Assembly: GCF_017498085.1 (NCBI RefSeq)
Contig: NZ_JAGBKM010000009.1
Coordinates: 44,462 to 108,461 of the forward strand
DNA length: 64,000 bases
Origin: Psychrobacter coccoides
Lineage (GTDB): Bacteria > Pseudomonadota > Gammaproteobacteria > Pseudomonadales > Moraxellaceae
Direction of reading: 5' to 3'
This document shows positions 54,808 through 63,663 of the stretch, one piece after another. The first letter of the stretch is position 1. Each line of letters opens with the position of its first letter. The notes beneath the pieces are model-generated. The model ran no database searches, was not told where the DNA came from, and saw nothing but the letters and a program-made list of their open reading frames with translations. The translations under genes were made by a program, and so were the position numbers.

Positions 54808-56037
54808 TTATGCCGTACAGCTCTCCAGCAGCTTTTGCAAAAACCCATCACAGCGCTCAATTTCACTAAGCGCCACAAACTCATCAGCTTTGTGCGCCTG
54901 CTCAATACTGCCAGGACCACAGATAATCGTGGGAATACCGCTATTGGTATACTGTCCGCCCTCGGTGGCATAAGCGACTTTATGGCGCTCATCATCACCT
55001 GTCAGTGCGGTTACTAGCGCTTGTAGTTCAGCATTATCACCATCTCTCATCGCCGGAACGCTTTCTTCTTGCAGCAGCTCGATCCCTGTCTCTGGTGCGC
55101 GTGCCTGCATCTGCTCTGTCAGTTCAGCGATTTTCGTCTGAATCGGTGCCACAATATCATCTTGCGTCATATGTGGCAGATTACGATAATCAAAAGTAAA
55201 CTCACACAGGTTAGGCACGATATTGGTCGCTGTACCGCCGTGTATGGTGCCTACAGAAAGCGTCGAGTATGGCACATCAAACAAATCGTCGTTGTCATCA
55301 CGATGGCTAATCGCTTGTGCCAGCTCATCGACAAACCCAATCAAACGACTGGCATAGCTGATAGCGTTGACACCTTGGTGGGTCAATGAAGAATGTGCTG
55401 ACTTACCATGCACACGGCAACGATAGACAGCAATCCCCTTATGAGCCACGACCATGGTCATATTAGTGGGTTCGCCAACGATACAATAATCAGGGGTGAT
55501 GCCACGCATTTTTAGATCCGCTAATATCAAGGGCGCACCCAGACAGCCTACTTCTTCATCGAATGACAACGCCAGATGCAGGGGTCGACGCAGCTTACCT
55601 TGATTAGACAAGGCGACGGCTTGGGGCAATAACGCCAGCGCACAAGCGATAAAACCCTTCATGTCACAAGCACCGCGGCCATAAAGCTTGTCGTCACGAA
55701 TAGTGGCGACAAAAGGATCAGAGGTCCATGTCTGTCCATCGACAGGCACAACATCAGTATGTCCTGAGAGTACCAAGCCATGATTGATTTGGTCAGCATC
55801 CTGTCCAGCTGGTACAGTGACAAATAGATTGGCTTTGTTTTTTTCTTTATTAAAAGTTAAGTCTACTGTCAGACCCAGCTGCTCACAGTATGCTTGCACA
55901 TCGTTGATCAGCGCCAAATTTGAATGGCGACTGACGGTATCAAAGCCAATCAAGCGAGTCAGCCAATCGATACTTTTTACAGGATAATCAGTAGATGACG
56001 CCTCTTGGCTCACCTTGTTCACTGTATTTAGGCTCAT
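54808..56037 (-). CDS. argE: Acetylornithine deacetylase ArgE
   Basis: A 409-aa M20-family zinc amidohydrolase of arginine synthesis that frees ornithine from N-acetylornithine. Metal-binding motifs: LSGHTDVVPVDGQTW (first His and Asp), YGRGACDMKGFIACAL, and SFDEEVGCLGAP with the catalytic Glu pair. RVHGKSAHSSLTHQG starts the dimerisation domain. LIGFDTVSRHSNLALI at the start is the ArgE signature. A distal His in ICGPGSIEQAHKADEF completes the site. It ends 22 bp or more from the deaminase gene, in the same direction. Confidence 0.95.
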   Translation of the reverse strand: MSLNTVNKVSQEASSTDYPVKSIDWLTRLIGFDTVSRHSNLALINDVQAYCEQLGLTVDLTFNKEKNKANLFVTVPAGQDADQINHGLVLSGHTDVVPVDGQTWTSDPFVATIRDDKLYGRGACDMKGFIACALALLPQAVALSNQGKLRRPLHLALSFDEEVGCLGAPLILADLKMRGITPDYCIVGEPTNMTMVVAHKGIAVYRCRVHGKSAHSSLTHQGVNAISYASRLIGFVDELAQAISHRDDNDDLFDVPYSTLSVGTIHGGTATNIVPNLCEFTFDYRNLPHMTQDDIVAPIQTKIAELTEQMQARAPETGIELLQEESVPAMRDGDNAELQALVTALTGDDERHKVAYATEGGQYTNSGIPTIICGPGSIEQAHKADEFVALSEIERCDGFLQKLLESCTA

Positions 56038-56059
56038 AAGATGTCCTTATCTTAAAGTA

Positions 56060-56542
56060 TTAGTCAGGTTGATGGGCACGTTGGTGTAGTGCTTTTACCA
56101 CTTTATCAAGGCCAGCAACTGGGCCTTCTACTGGGATACCTGGCGCTACTTGCTGGATAGACAAGGTATTGATAGGCGATGAGGAATTAGCACCAAACTC
56201 TTCCATCCACTCACCCAACTGCGTAGAGGAGCTGACATAGACGATGCGATCAAGCCCTGCCCATGCATGAGCTGCTGAGCACATCGCACAATGCTCACCT
56301 GAGGTATAGACGACCGCTTTTGCACGAGCGTCAGCAGTCATGTTTTGTGCCGCCCACTTTGCGACAGCGATCTCAGGATGATAGGTTGCATCGACTGTAT
56401 TGGCACGATTACGATCCTCTCTTAGTACCTTGCCTTCTGCATCGACCAACACACTACCAAACGGCTCATCCCCTGCCGCTAGCGCTTCACGGGCCAGATC
56501 GACACAGCGGCGCAGATGAATCATATCTTTATCAGTAATCAT
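56060..56542 (-). CDS. Nucleoside/guanine deaminase-like protein (CDA fold)
   Basis: A 160-aa zinc deaminase of the cytidine-deaminase superfamily. The zinc site reads HPE at 55-57 (His ligand, catalytic Glu57) and EHCAMC at 83-88 (Cys85, Cys88); the usual Pro before the first Cys is His84. AGDEPFGSVLVD is the conserved N-terminal loop. It resembles bacterial guanine deaminases and small nucleoside deaminases more than TadA. Substrate unknown. It precedes argE by 22 bp in the same direction and may be cotranscribed. Confidence 0.88.
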   Translation of the reverse strand: MITDKDMIHLRRCVDLAREALAAGDEPFGSVLVDAEGKVLREDRNRANTVDATYHPEIAVAKWAAQNMTADARAKAVVYTSGEHCAMCSAAHAWAGLDRIVYVSSSTQLGEWMEEFGANSSSPINTLSIQQVAPGIPVEGPVAGLDKVVKALHQRAHQPD

Positions 56543-56588
56543 GGCAGTCCCTTATTATCATAAAGTTCAGCAAGTTAAAAAGTATCAC

Positions 56589-57242
56589 TTACGATGGATT
56601 ATGCTGGTTCATCACATCGACGACAGGTGGTATCGGTTTGAGCAATGCGCCCTCTGCTTGACGCTCCTGCGTGGTTTTAGCATCTATCGGCAACCCTGCT
56701 ATCAGCGCCAGCTCCTTTACAGATTTGCGCTTGCGGGTAGCAAAGCTCACTGGCACCATACGTGCAAACTCATAAATATAAAGATAGGACTCTTCACCAC
56801 CTTCATAATCCTCATCTTCTGCCAAACGAATAGCACCAATCTTTGCCAAATCACTCAGCATCTCGTTTTCTTCAGCTGTTAGACGACAATCGCTAATACC
56901 AAAACCCGTCATAAAGCCATTGGCCCACTGTTTCAGTGCCATTACACGCTCGTATAGATCATGTTCATCATCAGGCACCAGTGGTGTGTAGGCATAGGCA
57001 TCATCTTTATCTTTGAGCTGAAACACCGTATCTTCAGCCTCCTCTGTCAGCAAAGTCAAGGCAGGCTCTGGCAATGGTGCAAAGCTGAGCTCCTCGAGCA
57101 CGGTCGCCCAACCTTGCTCATCTGGCGCATAGCACGCCGTCATCAGTCCCGTCATCAAGCCATGCAGCTCGCTAATGCTAACATCATTCCATTGTTCAAA
57201 AGCTACAGACCACTCATTCCAACCAGAAATATTATCATTCAT
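56589..57242 (-). CDS. YgfB (UPF0149) family protein
   Basis: A 217-aa protein with the UPF0149/YgfB all-helical pattern: SISELHGLMTGLMTACYAPD, then LKQWANGFMTGFGISDCRLTAEENEMLSDLAKIG. In Pseudomonas a YgfB gene precedes a small coiled-coil gene and zapA, the same neighbours as here, although here they are divergent. YgfB homologues have been tied to beta-lactam resistance and amidase gene control in Pseudomonas. The C-terminal 35 residues (about 180-217) are extra. Confidence 0.85.
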   Translation of the reverse strand: MNDNISGWNEWSVAFEQWNDVSISELHGLMTGLMTACYAPDEQGWATVLEELSFAPLPEPALTLLTEEAEDTVFQLKDKDDAYAYTPLVPDDEHDLYERVMALKQWANGFMTGFGISDCRLTAEENEMLSDLAKIGAIRLAEDEDYEGGEESYLYIYEFARMVPVSFATRKRKSVKELALIAGLPIDAKTTQERQAEGALLKPIPPVVDVMNQHNPS

Positions 57243-57364
57243 AACCTACTTCCTATCGATTTATTTACGCTGACTGATTAGCGTCTCTTGATTTTAGATA
57301 ATTATCGCTCTCTCTTATCCATAGATTATCTGCTTACCCAGAATAAAACAGAGCACAATATACG

Positions 57365-57472
57365 TATAGTCAAGGAATTTTAAAATCGCTACAAAGCGAC
57401 CGACCGCAGATAGTACACTAAGTATATCTAGGGCGAGTAACACCGTAGCGGTTTCAAAGTACTCCGACTATA
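57365..57472. mobile_element. 108-bp imperfect palindromic intergenic element
   Basis: Ends TATAGTCAAGGAATTTTAAA (57365-57384) and, in reverse complement, TATAGTCGGAGTACTTTGAA (57453-57472) are imperfect inverted repeats. Inside, CGCTAC (57387-57392) pairs with GTAGCG (57445-57450), and a further near-palindrome lies at 57408-57430. Non-coding; it fits a MITE or REP-like element in the region between the divergent ygfB-like and coiled-coil genes. Confidence 0.65.
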
Positions 57473-57573
57473 ATTACTTTGTTGATATAGATATTATGCG
57501 GTCACCTATGGCATTATTAAACGTAACAGAGAAAATTCATCCACGTATCACATGTTAAGGATAAAAACTGACT

Positions 57574-58014
57574 ATGTATGACCAACTCAAAGACCTAGAA
57601 AAAATGATACTCGACATCAAAAAACAGTATCAGCTTGTCAGTGCTGAACTTAGCAGCCTCAAACAAAAACCCAACGTTGACCCAAAAGAGTTGGCAACGC
57701 TAAAAACCCAGCTCGAAAATCGCAATACTGAACATGCTCAGGCAAAAAAGCAGCTGAGCGATCTTGATAAACGCTATCAAAGTTTGGCTGAAGCTCATCA
57801 TATGATTGGTGAAGAACAAGACAAACTACAAAATCAGTTTGATAAGCTGCAACAACAAAATAGCGAACTCAAGCAGCAAAACCATGATCTTCAACAACAA
57901 AATAGTGAGCTGAAACAGCAAAACCATGATTTGCAAGAAAAAAATCAATTGGCAGCAGAACGTACACAGGTGGTACTAAAACGCCTGACTCACATCGATC
58001 AGATGGAAGGGTAA
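57574..58014 (+). CDS. Coiled-coil protein upstream of zapA (TIGR02449-like)
   Basis: A 146-aa protein that is coiled coil almost throughout (heptads from about residue 5 to 135), with no signal peptide. In Pseudomonas a small coiled-coil protein of TIGR02449 sits between the ygfB-like gene and zapA, and this gene holds the same position; it is longer than that family. Residues 92-119 are two exact copies of LQQQNSELKQQNHD followed by a partial third. A role in division with ZapA, as for ZapB, is suggested only by context. Confidence 0.75.
   Translation: MYDQLKDLEKMILDIKKQYQLVSAELSSLKQKPNVDPKELATLKTQLENRNTEHAQAKKQLSDLDKRYQSLAEAHHMIGEEQDKLQNQFDKLQQQNSELKQQNHDLQQQNSELKQQNHDLQEKNQLAAERTQVVLKRLTHIDQMEG
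57847..57930 (+). repeat. Two 42-bp tandem repeats inside the coiled-coil gene
   Basis: Units 57847-57888 and 57889-57930 encode the same 14 residues (LQQQNSELKQQNHD, two heptads). They differ at five bases, all silent third-codon positions. Confidence 0.85.
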
Positions 58015-58145
58015 CTCACTAAAAAAAGCGATGAGTTAAGTATGCAGCTGATACCCGCTATCTTTGTTAGCGTCTCCATACCCTGCTCTCAGAACTCTGA
58101 TGACACCTTAGAGCTACTCAATACCATTACCTTGTAGGATTTCTC

Positions 58146-58583
58146 ATGACTGACAATAATAGTACACCCACTACCAACGAAAAGCCTCAGCAAGCTAAAG
58201 ATACGCCAAATCAAGCCAACGACACAAAAAAACCGACACTAGAATCAAGCGCTGCTCAGGATACGCCCACAAAAAAAACCGATCCTGAACCTCAAATGAA
58301 AAAAGTCGATATCGTCATCGCTGGCATCACATATCAGATTTACTGCCCAGTACACGAAGAAGCAGAACTGCGCTCAGCGGTCTATTATATAAACAACTTT
58401 CTTCTCGATATCAAAAAAAATGCGCCAAGCTTGAGCCAAGAAAACTTACTGGTATTATGCTGCTTAAACCTTTATGAGAAGATTCATAGCAACGCCAAAG
58501 CTGCTGAAGATGCCGAACAAGCGTCCAAACAAGCGAAAATGCTGCTCAGCAAAATCATGAAAGATGCCCAGTCTGTATTATAA
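58146..58583 (+). CDS. zapA: Cell division protein ZapA
   Basis: A 145-aa FtsZ-ring stabilising protein. The ZapA core begins near residue 51: KKVDIVIAGITYQIYCPVHEEAELRSAVYYIN, then a helix with SQENLLVLCCLNLYEKI and a C-terminal coiled coil. The first 50 residues are a polar Thr/Lys/Gln/Pro-rich extension absent from E. coli ZapA (109 aa). TAGGAT precedes the ATG. It follows the coiled-coil gene in the same direction. The 6S RNA gene found behind zapA in many gammaproteobacteria is absent. Confidence 0.92.
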   Translation: MTDNNSTPTTNEKPQQAKDTPNQANDTKKPTLESSAAQDTPTKKTDPEPQMKKVDIVIAGITYQIYCPVHEEAELRSAVYYINNFLLDIKKNAPSLSQENLLVLCCLNLYEKIHSNAKAAEDAEQASKQAKMLLSKIMKDAQSVL

Positions 58584-58619
58584 GCTGATACCGTTATCAG
58601 CCGCAGTGACAGCAGGCTG

Positions 58620-58910
58620 TCATCCGCCAGCTCGATAGCTCTTGCCTGCGTGATAGTCTGCTTGATGCTCATAATTGCAAAAAAACAACGGCTTTTTTGC
58701 CAAGCCATCTGTATCAGTAGCTGTGGTAGAAGGCGTTTCCAGCACCCCGCGATATTCAGCAAGGCTGTTGCCACAAAAATCGCAATGGCGTGGGGTGGTC
58801 ACATCGCCTTCTTTAGGCATCATGCTTTTTGGGGGACGGGGATACATAAACTTATAAAACGCCCACATCACCGCCCAAATAATGAGAATGACAATAATAG
58901 CAGCGAACAC
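58620..58910 (-). CDS. PP0621-like zinc-ribbon membrane-anchored protein
   Basis: A 96-aa protein with an N-terminal membrane helix (MFAAIIVILIIWAVMWAFYKF) and a soluble tail with CDFCGNSLAEYRG and FFCNYEHQADYHAG, giving Cys-Cys-Cys-His ligands as in PP0621-family proteins of Pseudomonas. Function unknown. It is convergent with zapA (36 bp between); two small hairpins (58584-58601 and 58607-58622) lie between the genes. Confidence 0.75.
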   Translation of the reverse strand: MFAAIIVILIIWAVMWAFYKFMYPRPPKSMMPKEGDVTTPRHCDFCGNSLAEYRGVLETPSTTATDTDGLAKKPLFFCNYEHQADYHAGKSYRAGG

Positions 58911-59052
58911 AGTAGTGCTCCTTTTGTTAGTCTTCGATAAGTGATCATACTTACATAGCGTAAAGCCATGATATAAATTCTACGTAAACAATGCTGATAG
59001 TACAATTGCTGCCCTGTCATTTAGCAGCACCTTTGTAACGCTGATAAAAATC

Positions 59053-59083
59053 AAAAAACTGGCTACAGTGTAGCCAGTTTTTT
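59053..59083 (-). terminator. Terminator of glyS
   Basis: A perfect 14-bp stem (59053-59066 with 59070-59083) and 3-nt loop, A tract on one side and T tract on the other. It could work in both directions. Confidence 0.9.
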
Positions 59084-59181
59084 ATGGTTTGTTGAACCTA
59101 GCTTTGTTCATTCACTTGTTCATTGAACTGCTTTGATTCACTCATAATCAGGTCATACTAAATTCTATTGAAACTTAGATT

Positions 59182-61275
59182 TTAGATTTGTAGCTCGCTG
59201 ATATCAGCCACTGTCAAAAACAAAGCACGCACTTGTTGTAGTAATGCTAAGCGATTGGCTTTGAGCGCCTCATCATCGCTATTGACCATCACATTCGCAA
59301 AAAACTGCGCCAATGGCGCATCCAGTTGCGCCAAGGTCTGTAGTACCTGTGTGTAGTCAGCGGTTGCAAGCAATGGCGTGACGGCTGTTTGTGCTTGCTG
59401 CGCGGCCTGATACAAGTCCTTTTCAGCAGACTCAGTCAATAGGTCTGCATCGACATGGTCAGCCACCTTACCTTCTGACTTGGCCAGTATATTTGCCACA
59501 CGTTTGTTTGAATCAGCCAGCTGCTCTGCTTGTGGCAAAGCGCTAAACGCTTGTACAGCGCGAATACGCTGATCAAAGTCTAGCGGCATATGCGGATGAA
59601 TCGCTTGTACTGCTTGAATGGTATCGACACTGACACCTTGCTCGGTATACATCGCCCGATAACGTGAATTTAAAAAGCCCATCACTTGAGTAAAGGTATC
59701 ACCCATCTTAGCGATTTTATGACCATCGGTATCACTGTAGTTTTTCACTGCTTGTTCAACCAACGCCACTAGGTTAATCGGCAGCTGCTTTTCAATCAAA
59801 ATACGCAGGATACCAATAGCTGAGCGGCGTAAGCTAAATGGATCTTTCGAGCCGGTCGGTGCTTGATCTATAGCAAAGATACCGACGAGCGTATCTAGAC
59901 GATCGGCAAGCGCCAAACAAATACCAATAGGAGTTTTTGGCAATACGTCACCACTGAATTTTGGTAGATACTGCTCTTCTATACTGGCCGCAATGGCCTC
60001 ACTTTCGCCGTCGAGACGAGCATAATAAGTACCAGCAATACCTTGCAGCTCAGGATACTCTCCCACTAGCGAGCTTGCTAAGTCAGCTTTAGACAGTATG
60101 GCCGCTCGTACGGTGTCATCGACAGTAATATCGTGTCCTTGCTCTTGCAGGAGTGTCGCAATAAAAGCAGCCAACTTCGCAATACGCTCAGATTTTTCCC
60201 AAATCGTACCTAACTGGTCTTGGAACACACGAGTTTTTAGGCTTTCTGTCAAAACAAATAATGGCTGTTTTTGGTCTTGTAAAAAGAAAAACTCCGCATC
60301 GGCCAGACGTGGACGCACCACCTTTTCATTACCCTCAATGATTTGTTGCGGGTCTTTTGACTCGATATTGGTGATGAAGATAAAGTAGGGTAACAGGGTG
60401 CCTTCTTTGTCCGTTAGACAAAAGTACTTTTGATCCGCTTGCATGGTTGAGATCAGCGCCTCTTGTGGCACTCGTAAAAACCGTGGCTCAAAGTCCGCTC
60501 GTAGGGCAATCGGAAAGTCGACTAAGGCAGTCACTTCATCAAGTAAGGCTTGGGGTACGATAGCGTCAGCATTGACTTCATCAGCCAGTGTTTTGACTTG
60601 GTTTTTGATCAGCACCTGACGCTTATCAAAATCAGCGACGACCTTTAAACCGCTTAATAACGCCTCATAATCATTGGCGTGCTCGATAGTATGGTAGTCA
60701 GGACTGTGGAAACGATGGCCACGTGTCTGCTGGCCAGTCTGATGTCCTTGGATAGTGGCATCGATAACGCCATCATCTTGCATCAACACCGCCCACTGCA
60801 CTGGACGCACAAACTCATTACGACTGCTACCAGCGCGCATACGTTTGGCGATGGGCAAGTCATCTAAAGCAGTTTGAAAGATCTCTGGCAATAGCTCTGT
60901 GGTGGCCTGGCCGTGGATGGTCTGCTCATAACCGACGTAATCGCCTTTGTCAGTATTGATGGTAATAAGCTCACTAGGTTCAATCCCTAGCCCTTTAGCA
61001 AAGCCCATTGCAGCACGGGTTGGATTGCCATCAGCGTCAAACGCTGCTTTGATCGCAGGGCCACGTTTTTGTTCTGTACGGTCAGGCTGCTTGTCACTGA
61101 TGCCCTGAATCTGCAATGCCAAACGACGCGGGGCTGCAAATGCTTTGATGCTATCAAAACTGATATTGGCCTCTGTTAGTTGCTCGATTACGCTTGTTTT
61201 TAGCGCATCACGTAAGGGCTTTAGACTCTTTGGCGGTAGCTCTTCACACCCCAGTTCAAATAAAATAGTACTCAT
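59182..61275 (-). CDS. glyS: Glycyl-tRNA synthetase beta subunit
   Basis: A 697-aa subunit of the heterotetrameric (alpha2-beta2) bacterial enzyme; it binds tRNA-Gly. The start MSTILFELGCEELPPKSL and FAAPRRLALQI are typical, followed by KKxRGPAIKAAFD-like, SSRNEFVRPVQWAVLM, the HD-like segment RVPQEALISTMQADQKYF, FSLRRSAIGILRILIE and a C-terminal anticodon-binding domain. It is 9 bp behind glyQ, in the same operon. Confidence 0.98.
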   Translation of the reverse strand: MSTILFELGCEELPPKSLKPLRDALKTSVIEQLTEANISFDSIKAFAAPRRLALQIQGISDKQPDRTEQKRGPAIKAAFDADGNPTRAAMGFAKGLGIEPSELITINTDKGDYVGYEQTIHGQATTELLPEIFQTALDDLPIAKRMRAGSSRNEFVRPVQWAVLMQDDGVIDATIQGHQTGQQTRGHRFHSPDYHTIEHANDYEALLSGLKVVADFDKRQVLIKNQVKTLADEVNADAIVPQALLDEVTALVDFPIALRADFEPRFLRVPQEALISTMQADQKYFCLTDKEGTLLPYFIFITNIESKDPQQIIEGNEKVVRPRLADAEFFFLQDQKQPLFVLTESLKTRVFQDQLGTIWEKSERIAKLAAFIATLLQEQGHDITVDDTVRAAILSKADLASSLVGEYPELQGIAGTYYARLDGESEAIAASIEEQYLPKFSGDVLPKTPIGICLALADRLDTLVGIFAIDQAPTGSKDPFSLRRSAIGILRILIEKQLPINLVALVEQAVKNYSDTDGHKIAKMGDTFTQVMGFLNSRYRAMYTEQGVSVDTIQAVQAIHPHMPLDFDQRIRAVQAFSALPQAEQLADSNKRVANILAKSEGKVADHVDADLLTESAEKDLYQAAQQAQTAVTPLLATADYTQVLQTLAQLDAPLAQFFANVMVNSDDEALKANRLALLQQVRALFLTVADISELQI

Positions 61276-61284
61276 GGGATGCTC

Positions 61285-62292
61285 CTATTTATCGTTGTTT
61301 TGTTGAGTAGGTTCTGAATGTTTAGCTGCCATGTCATTTTCTTCTTTTGGCAAATACTTATCAAGAGCAACTTGGCGATGAGCCTCGTCTGCTAGAGGGA
61401 AGCCAAGCTTGGCCCGTGCTTCTACATAACCAAAGGCGACCTTGCGTGCCAGCGTACGCACCCGCAAGATAAAGCGCTGACGCTCAGTGACCGAAATAGC
61501 GCCACGGGCATCAAGTAAATTAAAGGCGTGTGAGGCTTTGAGCACCATCTCATAAGCAGGCAAGGGCAAGCCCGCCGCTACCAACTTATCTGCTTGCTGC
61601 TCGTAAAAGTCAAACATCTGACCCATCATGGGCACGTCAGCGTGTTCAAAATTATAAGTCGACTGCTCCACTTCGTTTTGATGGAACACATCGCCATAAG
61701 TGACACGGCCAAACTCGCCATCTGCCCACACCAAATCATAGACGCTATCGACGCCTTGCACATACATGGCTAGGCGCTCAAGACCGTAGGTAATCTCGCC
61801 GGTGACCGGGAAGCATTCGATACCACCGACTTGCTGGAAATAGGTGAACTGAGTGACTTCCATACCATTAAGCCAAATCTCCCAACCCAGCCCCCAAGCG
61901 CCAAGCGTCGGCGACTCCCAGTTGTCTTCGACGAAACGCACGTCGTGCACCAAAGGATCAATCCCAATGGCTCTAAGGGAATCTAAATACAGCTCTTGAA
62001 TATTGGGCGGATTGGGCTTGAGTACCACTTGAAACTGATAATAATGTTGCAAGCGGTTGGGGTTGTCACCGTAGCGACCATCAGTTGGGCGACGTGATGG
62101 CTGTACATAAGCGGCGTTCCAGCGCTCGGGGCCTAGTGAGCGTAAAAAGGTAGCAGTATGAAACGTCCCGGCTCCGACCTCCATATCATACGGCTGTAGA
62201 ACCACACAGCCTTTGGATGCCCAAAAGTTCTGCAAGGTTAAAATCAAATCCTGAAAAGTCATCGGTTGAAGAGTGCTTTGTTGAGAGGTCAT
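61285..62292 (-). CDS. glyQ: Glycyl-tRNA synthetase alpha subunit
   Basis: A 335-aa class II synthetase subunit that activates glycine. Seen: [70 protein letters not shown] and [23 protein letters not shown] start at the ATG of MTSQQSTLQ; a TTG six codons upstream gives a longer frame, and the next ATG (MTFQDL) is the shortest option. The C-terminal tail after YLPKEE is extra. It is the first gene of the glyQS operon. Confidence 0.97.
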   Translation of the reverse strand: MTSQQSTLQPMTFQDLILTLQNFWASKGCVVLQPYDMEVGAGTFHTATFLRSLGPERWNAAYVQPSRRPTDGRYGDNPNRLQHYYQFQVVLKPNPPNIQELYLDSLRAIGIDPLVHDVRFVEDNWESPTLGAWGLGWEIWLNGMEVTQFTYFQQVGGIECFPVTGEITYGLERLAMYVQGVDSVYDLVWADGEFGRVTYGDVFHQNEVEQSTYNFEHADVPMMGQMFDFYEQQADKLVAAGLPLPAYEMVLKASHAFNLLDARGAISVTERQRFILRVRTLARKVAFGYVEARAKLGFPLADEAHRQVALDKYLPKEENDMAAKHSEPTQQNNDK

Positions 62293-62310
62293 AAAAGAAT
62301 CACTGTGCAA

Positions 62311-62644
62311 TGAGTAGTGTTAAGTGTGATACAAAATATATTCTATACAGTCTTGTCGTCCCATGCTTGACCCAAGTCTGTGCGCACGCTTACCTTACTA
62401 AAAATTCGCTATTTTATCTATATCTATAGCGATTAAATTTTCTGTTATCACTCGGTATGTTGCACAAAAAAATACCCAGATGAATGAGCATCTGGGCAGG
62501 AGGAAAAACGTGTCGCTATTATCCTGTTTGCATCAGGCTTTTTGATTATTTTGGGCCATCGAGTATAAGCCACTGTATTTGTAACGACTGACTATTTGTT
62601 AAGTATCATACCTACTCGTTAAGAATGTAGTTCATTGCCATATT
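62311..62644. other. Intergenic region upstream of glyQ
   Basis: About 330 bp with the glyQ promoter region on the minus strand and the terminator of the PspC gene at 62466-62496. No gene that I trust. Confidence 0.4.
62466..62496 (-). terminator. Terminator of the PspC-domain gene
   Basis: CCCAGATG (62475-62482) pairs with CATCTGGG (62489-62496), 6-nt loop; on the minus strand TA and seven T follow. It lies about 150 bp after the stop. Confidence 0.65.
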
Positions 62645-62857
62645 TCATTGATATGACTGGCTAGTAGCCTTTGGCATGACAATCCATAAAATAATATAGA
62701 TCAATATGCCAGGGACCGCAGCGCTCAGTGAAGATACCAACACAAATAGCACCCGCACCCACATCGGCGACCAGCCTAAATACTCTGCGATACCGCCCAT
62801 CACACCTGCAATCATACGGTTATTACGTGAGCGATGTAATTTTGCTAATTTAGCCAA
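62645..62857 (-). CDS. PspC-domain membrane protein
   Basis: A 70-aa protein consisting of one PspC domain: HRSRNNRMIAGVMGGIAEYLGW, SPMWVRVLFVLVSSLSA and a C-terminal hydrophobic segment. PspC proteins take part in phage-shock/envelope stress in enterobacteria, but single-domain members such as this occur without the other psp genes. The start is a TTG with AGAGG 7 nt upstream; no in-frame ATG gives a full domain. Confidence 0.82.
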   Translation of the reverse strand: MAKLAKLHRSRNNRMIAGVMGGIAEYLGWSPMWVRVLFVLVSSLSAAVPGILIYIILWIVMPKATSQSYQ

Positions 62858-63142
62858 ACCCCATACCTCTCTTCTTTCTATAATTGAGTTATATTTCGAC
62901 CTATTTATTATTTAATAGGTATATTTAATTTATTCTTATATAGGTCTTTATCAAGTTATAAACAATTATAACAAGCATTCACTTTTAATCTGTTGACAGT
63001 GTGGGTATGCTTTGTGACTTTATGCTATTTAAACTTACAAGAGTCTGTCATATGTACCAGTAACTGCCTGATTTTAAACATATATTTCAAAATGTTTCAT
63101 GGTTCGATTTGTTACGCCTTTCTTACACTAATTTTTAGCGCA

Positions 63143-63172
63143 TTTTGCAAGAGTACTAGACCTCTTGCAAAA
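63143..63172. repeat. Inverted repeat at the left end of the insertion sequence
   Basis: TTTTGCAAGAG (63143-63153) and CTCTTGCAAAA (63162-63172) are perfectly inverted around TACTAGAC. The right arm is part of the left end of the IS; the left arm may be a remnant of another copy or a chance match. CTAG (63156-63159) between them fits an IS5-family target. Confidence 0.5.
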
Positions 63173-63222
63173 GTAGTTGTCAGACACAACGTATATTATT
63201 GAACTCTACTTACTTAATAGAT

Positions 63223-63663
63223 ATGCCAAACATAGATAAGCTACTCAAACAAAGTGACGCTGGTTTTAAACGCTACACTGGCATTCATAAAGCCACTTTT
63301 TATGACATGCTTGAGGCCATGCAAAAGCATGAAGCATCTAAGACCAAATCAGGTAGACCAAGTGTGCTCAGTCTTAAGGAGCAGATACTACTAGCCCTGA
63401 CTTATTGGCGTGAATACCGCACGCTTTATCATATCAGTATGGACTTTGGTATTCATGAGTCTTCTGCTAGCCGTATCATTCGTAAAGTAGAAGACACACT
63501 GATTAACTCTGGCAAGTTTGAATTGCCCAAAAAGCTGCCTAGTCGTGTCGATGAGGACATCAATTGGTCAGTCGTCATTGTCGATGCCACCGAAACCCCA
63601 ATTGAGCGTCCAAAAAAAACCAAAGAGACTACTACAGCGGCAAGAAAAAACAACACACCTTAA
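63223..63663 (+). CDS. IS5-family transposase, frame 0 part (N-terminal)
   Basis: A 146-aa reading frame starting at the ATG of MPNIDKLLKQS; a TTG eight codons upstream is less likely. It carries the helix-turn-helix region of DDE_Tnp_4-type transposases (LSLKEQILLALTYWREYRTL, GIHESSASRIIRKVEDTL) and the first catalytic Asp in VIVDATETPIERP. The family continues in the -1 frame from an A-rich slippery stretch; in frame 0 the last 13 residues after PKK are non-homologous and then stop. Confidence 0.85.
   Translation: MPNIDKLLKQSDAGFKRYTGIHKATFYDMLEAMQKHEASKTKSGRPSVLSLKEQILLALTYWREYRTLYHISMDFGIHESSASRIIRKVEDTLINSGKFELPKKLPSRVDEDINWSVVIVDATETPIERPKKTKETTTAARKNNTP
63612..63618 (+). promoter_or_regulatory. 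Slippery heptamer for -1 ribosomal frameshift
   Basis: A AAA AAA in frame 0 within a run of eight A (63612-63619). Slipping back one base continues the homologous protein as PKKNQRDYYSGKKKQHTLKA. Confidence 0.75.

Noticed and set aside
58584..58619. 6S RNA gene behind zapA
   Set aside because: Only 36 bp separate zapA from the convergent PP0621-like gene; there is no room for a 180-nt RNA.
62510..62545. Eleven-codon GTG reading frame behind a perfect AGGAGG
   Set aside because: Too short, no supporting promoter, and adjacent to a minus-strand terminator; the AGGAGG is probably a coincidence.
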